From assembly GCA_007116095.1 (NCBI GenBank), contig SKJD01000359.1, positions 1 through 10,864 on the forward strand: DNA of 10,864 bases. Direction: 5' to 3'. The first letter of the stretch is position 1; every line of letters starts with the position of its first letter. The notes under the pieces are model-generated. The model was not told where the DNA came from. It was given only the letters and a program-made list of their open reading frames with translations, and ran no database searches. The position numbers were made by a program, and so were the translations under genes. Source of the stretch: Candidatus Hydrogenedentota bacterium. Its GTDB lineage: Bacteria > Hydrogenedentota > Hydrogenedentia > Hydrogenedentales > SCBR16-9. Shown here piece by piece: positions 6,799-10,864 of the stretch.

Positions 6799-8132
6799 GG
6801 GTATTCCCTTAATCGGGCTTGCAGGACGTGTCGCTGCTGCATCGGTGACTCCATATCTGGCGTATTGGCGCGTACTCCCTGTGCCTGCTGTACTGCGCTA
6901 CCGGACTGAAATTGCGCCAGCAGCGGCAGGTAGTGGTCCTGCACGATATTCTCCCAGGTGTACCGCGTCTCCACCGCCAGGCGTCCCGCCGCGCCCATAC
7001 GTTGCCGCATCTCCCAGTTGTCCAGCAAAATGCTGAGCTGTTTGGCGAGTTCCGCGTCGTCTTCGGAGGCGAAGACAAAGCCGGTTTCAGTATGCTTGAC
7101 GATGTGTTGTAACCCCCCCACCCGACTCACACAGACCGGCCGACCGGTCGCCATGGCCTCCAGCGCCACCAGACCGAAGGGCTCTTCCCAGATGCTGGGC
7201 GCCACACAGATATCCGCCTGGGCGTATAGGGCGCGCATCTCCTGGTGCGAACGCCATCCCACCGGTTGAAACCAGTCTGGGCCCTCGTTGTCCTCGGGCA
7301 ATGTGGCCTGAACTATAAAGTCGCTGCGCAATTCCGCCAGGCGTTCCCCCGCGTTCAGGAGCACGGACAGCCCTTTGGCCGGATCCTCGGCCCGCCCTGA
7401 GATCAGGATCACTTTCTTTTCTTTGGGTGCGCGCACCGGGCAACGGGAAAAGGGAAAGTCCAGTAGGTTGACGCCGCCGGGGATCACTGCGGTGCTTTGG
7501 CACCAGGGAGCCAGCGCTTCGGCCATGTGCGCGTTGTAGGTGATGGCTACCCGTACCTGGGCAAGGGCTTCGTGCAGCAGCGGGTAGTACTGTGGACTGT
7601 AGGCCCGGGCATGCAGGTATTCCCGCAGCCAGGCGCTATGGTTGCCGCATTTGATCTCCGGACCCAGGTGTTCCAGCGCACAGCGACGGCAGGCTTCCGG
7701 CGTTGCCAGGTAGTGGTTGGGGCAGGGAGCCCCTTCCTTGAAGCGCAGGATATCCCGGTGGCAAACCAGTTCATGGGCATAGAAGCGGCTCATGAGCGGG
7801 TAATCAGCCAAAGCTTGAAGCAAGTATGGCTTGAGAAAGAAGCTGTCGCATACAAAAACGAGATCCGGGCGGAATGCGTCCACTTCATGGCGAAATTCAG
7901 CAGCGGTTTTTTCCGCGCCCTGTCTTCCGGTACTGAGTGGTACATGGGAGGCGGGAAACGGTAATGCCGATGCGTCAAAAAGGCCCCGCTCCGGGCTATT
8001 GGCTTCGTCGAGACCGAAAAGATGCACCGTGTGCCCCAGTCGGTTCAGCTCCCCGGCCACATGGTACAAATCGACATCGGCTCCCCCGTTGGGTGGCCAT
8101 GAGAATAGGGTGTCAACAAAGGCTAAACGCAT
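6795..8132 (-). CDS. Glycosyltransferase family 4 (GT-B fold)
   Basis: This 445-residue enzyme should transfer a sugar from a nucleotide donor onto a surface glycan or lipid-linked acceptor on the cytoplasmic side. The N-terminal domain has the Gly-rich acceptor loop (PPNGGADVDLY, residues 13-23). The C-terminal domain has VIPGGVN (217-222), the donor phosphate-contacting pair Arg247/Lys253 (SGRAEDPAKGL), and the GT4 EX7E motif with Glu317 and Glu325 (EEPFGLVALEAMATG), followed by a GG loop. A cysteine-rich segment (Cys124, 137, 148, 151, 162) is inserted between the domains, as in some GT4 enzymes, and may bind metal. A tail of about 40 Gln/Arg-rich residues follows the last helix. The start at 8132 has only a distant TGGAA upstream; it overlaps the stop of a small upstream frame as TAATG. 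The sugar and acceptor cannot be told from sequence. Confidence 0.92.
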   Translation of the reverse strand: MRLAFVDTLFSWPPNGGADVDLYHVAGELNRLGHTVHLFGLDEANSPERGLFDASALPFPASHVPLSTGRQGAEKTAAEFRHEVDAFRPDLVFVCDSFFLKPYLLQALADYPLMSRFYAHELVCHRDILRFKEGAPCPNHYLATPEACRRCALEHLGPEIKCGNHSAWLREYLHARAYSPQYYPLLHEALAQVRVAITYNAHMAEALAPWCQSTAVIPGGVNLLDFPFSRCPVRAPKEKKVILISGRAEDPAKGLSVLLNAGERLAELRSDFIVQATLPEDNEGPDWFQPVGWRSHQEMRALYAQADICVAPSIWEEPFGLVALEAMATGRPVCVSRVGGLQHIVKHTETGFVFASEDDAELAKQLSILLDNWEMRQRMGAAGRLAVETRYTWENIVQDHYLPLLAQFQSGSAVQQAQGVRANTPDMESPMQQRHVLQARLREYP

Positions 8133-8232
8133 TACTGGCGAATTTCCAAAGTGTCAGGCGCATTGCAGGTGGTGGTTGCAGTACAGCTTGGCCAAAAAAT
8201 ATCCGGGGGCGCTTTCCGGTTTGCCGAATTGG

Positions 8233-8290
8233 GCTCCAAAGTATTGTGGAGCAAGTACGGCTGCGCTACCAATACGCAGGTGGCGTATTG
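8233..8290 (-). other. Two hairpins in the leader of the glycosyltransferase gene
   Basis: Two stable inverted repeats lie in the 160-nt leader. One is CAATACGC (8270-8277) with GCGTATTG (8283-8290) around a 5-nt loop, starting just after the predicted transcription start. The other is GCTCCA (8233-8238) with TGGAGC (8247-8252) around an 8-nt loop. Further down, the transcript has a CCGG/CCGG pair and then a T-rich run (ATATTTTTT) before the start codon. This suits a folded or attenuating leader but matches no riboswitch known to me. Confidence 0.45.
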
Positions 8291-8298
8291 TTGAGCGT

Positions 8299-8328
8299 AA
8301 TGTACACGCGGGACGGGCCGGGTTTCAA
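8299..8328 (-). promoter_or_regulatory. Candidate sigma70 promoter for the glycosyltransferase pair
   Basis: On the minus strand TTGAAA (8323-8328, 5/6) and TACATT (8299-8304, 4/6) are 18 nt apart. The predicted start near 8292 sits directly before the first leader hairpin. This is a reasonable but not strong match. Confidence 0.45.
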
Positions 8329-8401
8329 GCAATAGACCCCTGTTTACAGGCTTTTATTCACAGGTGCGAAGATATTATGGGCGGCGCCCGGCGTGGAGCG
8401 A

Positions 8402-9061
8402 CTACCCGGCCAGCGTAAGGCGAATTTGATCGAACTCGTAGCGGACGGCGAGTTTGGGGAAGGCGGGCAGGAGGTACTCCTGCAGGATGATGTCAAAAGA
8501 GCTTTCCGGGGGGATTTCCACTTGCCAACGGCGTGTTTCCTGTGGAAGGCTCCGGACAGCGGCTTCTATCACAATTTGAATTTCAGCTTCCTCGCCGAGG
8601 ATTTCCAACGCTGCAACAAAGTCGCTGTCTTCAAAAGTAATGGGCGCTTCAGAAAGCGGGGTGGTTAGTTTGGCGTGAAATTCCGTCGAGAGCTCGGCGC
8701 CGGTGATAATCTCTGGTGTTTTCGCTTCTTCCTCTTCACCGGCTTCCGTATCATTTGGGCCGTACTCGATATGCTCCACGAGCTTTTTGGCGATTTGGAG
8801 CGGCGCGACGCCTCCCCAGACCAGAATTTGAATCTGGGGGCCGGTGGCGCGGAGCACCTTGACATGCTCCAGCACCTGGCCAGTCACCAAGTGTACCGCG
8901 TCATTACCCGGTGCGCCTGAGGGGGCGGCAGCAGGGGCTGTTGCCGAAGAATTTTGCGATGTGGCAGAAAAAGCCGCTTGCTGCGCTGGAGCAGACTGAC
9001 TATGTCCCATTGCGACCAGCCCTACAGCCATCACATAAAGCAATCTATGCCCTTTTTTCAT
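8402..9061 (-). CDS. Small secreted protein with an STN-like C-terminal domain
   Basis: This gene encodes 219 residues. Its N-terminus is a Sec signal peptide (MKKGHRLLYVMAVGLVAMG) with likely cleavage after Ala26, so it should be periplasmic. A low-complexity Ser/Ala/Pro/Gln linker (about 27-54) follows. Next is a short beta-rich block (LVTGQVLEHVKVLRATG to HIEYG, about 57-101) and an acidic linker (EAGEEEEAK). The C-terminal 80 residues (from ITFEDSDFVAALEILGEEA to VRYEFDQIRLTL) resemble the STN (secretin/TonB N-terminal) short domain. STN domains normally sit in front of a secretin or TonB-dependent receptor channel, but none follows here. The protein could be a free-standing adaptor or assembly partner of an outer-membrane machine. 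The start at 9061 was preferred over ATG at 9082 because AAGGAG lies 6 nt before it. A good promoter is directly upstream. Confidence 0.75.
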   Translation of the reverse strand: MKKGHRLLYVMAVGLVAMGHSQSAPAQQAAFSATSQNSSATAPAAAPSGAPGNDAVHLVTGQVLEHVKVLRATGPQIQILVWGGVAPLQIAKKLVEHIEYGPNDTEAGEEEEAKTPEIITGAELSTEFHAKLTTPLSEAPITFEDSDFVAALEILGEEAEIQIVIEAAVRSLPQETRRWQVEIPPESSFDIILQEYLLPAFPKLAVRYEFDQIRLTLAG

Positions 9062-9080
9062 CGCTCTCTCCTTAACAATC

Positions 9081-9110
9081 ATAATATTTTTATCAAGCGG
9101 AGGAAGTCAA
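9081..9110 (-). promoter_or_regulatory. Sigma70-type promoter of the STN-like gene
   Basis: On the minus strand TTGACT (9105-9110, 5/6) lies 18 nt from TATTAT (9081-9086, 5/6). The predicted start near 9074 leaves a short leader of about 13 nt holding only the AAGGAG ribosome-binding site. This supports the start codon at 9061, since the ATG at 9082 would lie upstream of the predicted transcription start. Confidence 0.65.
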
Positions 9111-9266
9111 GATTTTCACAGGATTTTCCACTTATGCGTGGTGTCAGGATCAGGGGACTGAGCAGCGCCTATTACAGCTATAAAGCATGGGAGCGCATCG
9201 GGTAAAGTGTGTAAAACATACAGGCTTGCTGCTTGTCATCAGGGGCGGCTGAAGCGTCGGTAAGGC

Positions 9267-9295
9267 TTGATTCAAGGCCGATCTTAGCGTATAAT
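9267..9295 (+). promoter_or_regulatory. Strong sigma70-type promoter before a structured RNA
   Basis: TTGATT (9267-9272, 4/6) and a perfect TATAAT (9290-9295) are separated by the ideal 17 nt. Transcription should start near 9302. What follows is the hairpin-rich region ending in a terminator, not a protein gene. Confidence 0.75.
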
Positions 9296-9301
9296 ACTGG
9301 A

Positions 9302-9440
9302 ATCGATCAGACAAATATGGTACACACCATAGCGCTTTATTGTGGTTTCAACGGGCAGACCCGGCTTATGCGCCGTTACCAGCAATACGCTTTATCGGGA
9401 CGATCCCTACTTACACGACTGGTAATCGACCCGATTTTTT
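9302..9440 (+). ncRNA. Candidate small RNA (or terminated leader), about 139 nt
   Basis: The segment between the promoter and the T6 tract folds into three consecutive stems by eye. Stem 1 is TATGGT (9316-9321) with ACCATA (9326-9331) and loop ACAC. Stem 2 begins at the next base and is a long imperfect hairpin: 9332-9334 with 9388-9390, 9338-9342 with 9383-9387, 9344-9346 with 9378-9380, and 9350-9354 with 9373-9377. That makes 16 base pairs with small bulges. Stem 3 is the terminator hairpin. A 43-codon frame (ATG at 9317, stop in the bases after the T tract) crosses it but has no ribosome-binding site and starts inside stem 1, so a non-coding role is preferred. It matches no RNA family I recognise. 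Alternatively it is a riboswitch or attenuator for the tRNA-Leu/tig unit 220 nt downstream. Confidence 0.55.
9394..9440 (+). terminator. Intrinsic terminator ending the candidate small RNA
   Basis: ATCGGG (9394-9399) pairs with CCCGAT (9430-9435). After one A-A mismatch, CGAT (9401-9404) pairs with ATCG (9425-9428). Six T residues (9435-9440) follow at once. This is a ten-pair stem with a 20-nt loop and the expected T tract. Confidence 0.75.
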
Positions 9441-9663
9441 ATGTCTGACCATATTACGAATCAACGCCGGACATCGCAAAGCCTGGCGCAGTATTGTTCT
9501 ACTTGCCGGATTGGGCAGGCGTCAACGCAAGTGAAAATCGGCACGCCCGGGTCACGGGATGCCTGTAAACCCAAACCGGATTATTGCGATCCGTTGTCGT
9601 TTGAGGCGCCTGACTAATCGCTGGCGCGGGCTTAAATGGCAGCATCCAAGAAACTACAACGAC
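9441..9663. other. Non-coding stretch before tRNA-Leu with small hairpins
   Basis: No gene is seen. The plus-strand frame running through it into the tRNA is an artefact. Three small inverted repeats are visible: 9512-9517 with 9524-9529; GGCA..CCCG (9540-9549) with CGGG..TGCC (9555-9563); and CGGAT (9577-9581) with ATCCG (9589-9593). A promoter for the tRNA and tig should lie here if the upstream terminator is efficient, but no good match was found. Confidence 0.4.
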
Positions 9664-9748
<85 letters not shown>

Positions 9749-9777
9749 CCAACCCCGGGAAACAGACGGAATAGATC

Positions 9778-10864
9778 ATGAGCGACAAGGACATCAACGA
9801 GACCCCTGAAAACGAATCCACCGCAACCACTGCGACGGATGATAGCGAAAGCACGCCCCAGGTTACGGATGCGCCAGAGGCGGATGCGGAGCATGCCGGG
9901 CATGACCACGACCACGATCATGATCACGATCATGATGAAGCGTATAAGTTCACGGAAGAACCCACCTTCAATGTGGACTATAAAGGGGAATGCCTGTACG
10001 AAGTAGCGGTTTCGGTGCCCGCAATCAATCAAAAAAGTGAGGTTGACAAGCTTTTTGGTGAATTGCAGACCGATGCCGAGCTGCCGGGGTTCCGTAAGGG
10101 AAAGGCCCCTCGCAAGCTTCTCGAAAACAAGATGGGCAAGCATGTGCGCGCCGAAAGCATCGACAAGCTGGTATCGGCTTCGTTTGAGAAGCTGATCAAG
10201 CAGGAAGAACTGCGCCCCATGAGCCCGCCAGATATTGACGGGCTGGAAGATGCCTTGCAGCGCAAGGACGATGATCCCCTGGAGTTCACCATTAAATTTG
10301 AGGTGATTCCCCGCTGTGAATTGGGCGATTATAAAGGTCTGGAACTTGAGCGTCCCGTGCTGGAAATCAGCGATGAGGATGTCGAAAGCGCCATCAATGA
10401 AATGCGTGAACGCCTGGCCACCTTCGAGACCGTGGAAGATGGCGAAGCGGCTGATGGCGACCAGGTCATCATCGACTTCAATGGCCTCATCGATGGGGAA
10501 GAATTTCCGGGCAACAGCGCCGAAAATTATCCGTATGTAATCGGTTCGAAGCGCTTCTTTGAGAGCTTTGAGAATGCCTTGGTTGGCGCGAAGGCCGGTC
10601 AGGAAATCATTGCGGATGTGGACTTCCCAGAAGACTACCCCAGCGAAGATTTGGTCGGCAAGACGGCGAAGTTCACAATTCAGGTACATGAAGTGAAGCG
10701 CAAGACCTTGCCCGAGCTGAACGACGAATTCGCCAAGATGGCCGGCAAGGACAGCCTCGAAGAACTCCGCGAGCAGGTGCGTACCCAGCTTCGCGAGGGT
10801 TTTGCCGAGCAGTCACGCTCCATCATCGAGCAGGAAGCTCTGGACAAGATTGTAGAGAACAGCA
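9778..10864 (+). CDS. tig: Trigger factor, C-terminus cut by window edge
   Basis: The frame is open for 362 codons to the window edge. Trigger factor is the ribosome-bound chaperone and prolyl isomerase that meets nascent chains at the exit tunnel. The ribosome-docking signature GFRKGKAP is at residues 104-111. An FKBP-like domain (about 223-310; GDQVIIDFNG then GEEFPG) and the start of the helical C-terminal chaperone domain (LPELNDEFAKMAG) follow in the usual order. The signature lies near residue 44 in the E. coli protein, so this protein carries an N-terminal extension of about 60 residues. The extension is acidic and Ser/Thr/Glu-rich, and has six consecutive His-Asp pairs at residues 42-53. 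Such a stretch could bind metal ions; it is otherwise probably disordered. The ATG at 9778 has only a weak CGGA upstream, and no later start would keep the whole first domain with a better site. Confidence 0.95.
   Translation, partial: MSDKDINETPENESTATTATDDSESTPQVTDAPEADAEHAGHDHDHDHDHDHDEAYKFTEEPTFNVDYKGECLYEVAVSVPAINQKSEVDKLFGELQTDAELPGFRKGKAPRKLLENKMGKHVRAESIDKLVSASFEKLIKQEELRPMSPPDIDGLEDALQRKDDDPLEFTIKFEVIPRCELGDYKGLELERPVLEISDEDVESAINEMRERLATFETVEDGEAADGDQVIIDFNGLIDGEEFPGNSAENYPYVIGSKRFFESFENALVGAKAGQEIIADVDFPEDYPSEDLVGKTAKFTIQVHEVKRKTLPELNDEFAKMAGKDSLEELREQVRTQLREGFAEQSRSIIEQEALDKIVENS

Noticed and set aside
8132..8332. 66-codon minus-strand frame ending in TAATG at the glycosyltransferase start
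   Set aside because: It needs a TTG start with no ribosome-binding site upstream of the predicted transcript start, and its sequence has no domain-like pattern. The overlap with the next ATG is probably chance.
8339..8358. CCTG-TTTA-CAGG hairpin followed by CTTTTATT on the plus strand
   Set aside because: It looks like a small terminator but no plus-strand gene or promoter lies upstream, and on the minus strand it has no T tract. The stem is only 4 bp.
9208..9222. Imperfect palindrome TGTGTAAAACATACA
   Set aside because: Only the outer TGT/ACA and a few bases are symmetric, and it is not close to a promoter box in a repressor-like position.

Overview
The window looks like chromosomal DNA from a Gram-negative bacterium of moderate GC content. 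The grounds are a lipobox lipoprotein, two Sec-type signal peptides, an STN-like periplasmic domain, consensus-like sigma70 promoters and strong intrinsic terminators. Several proteins have the flavour of poorly cultured lineages such as Hydrogenedentes or the PVC group, but that is an impression and not a demonstrated placement. Most of the content is housekeeping. No transposase, integrase, phage gene, CRISPR array or defence gene was seen.

Layout: nearly everything from 1 to 9061 reads on the minus strand. At the left edge is the N-terminal part of a secreted protein (1-468). Next come a PpiC/SurA-like lipoprotein (672-1805) with a strong terminator behind it, and asd (2158-3162, aspartate-semialdehyde dehydrogenase), also with a terminator. 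A likely two-gene unit follows, mtaB then larE (5749 down to 3397): a tRNA methylthiotransferase and a LarE-type sulfur transferase. A small plus-strand Trm112-family gene (6009-6266) is divergent from mtaB. Beyond it, a GT4 glycosyltransferase (6795-8132) is start-stop coupled to a short glycosyltransferase-like protein (6301-6798). A small secreted STN-like protein (8402-9061) closes the minus-strand block.

The right end reads on the plus strand. A strong promoter (9267-9295) is followed by about 140 nt with two nested hairpins and a terminator hairpin ending in T6. This reads as a free-standing small RNA or a terminated leader, and it is the most novel-looking element here. After it come tRNA-Leu(UAG) and, 29 nt later, tig (trigger factor, cut by the window edge), which has an unusual N-terminal extension with six His-Asp pairs.

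Functional links: mtaB and larE both handle sulfur and iron-sulfur chemistry, and a small Cys-containing reading frame overlaps the mtaB start. The glycosyltransferase pair probably works on surface polysaccharide or LPS. Trigger factor and the parvulin-like lipoprotein are folding factors on opposite sides of the inner membrane. No single dramatic new system is evident. The best leads are the small RNA candidate, the His-Asp extension of trigger factor, the lone three-cysteine LarE, and the structured leaders of asd and the glycosyltransferase.
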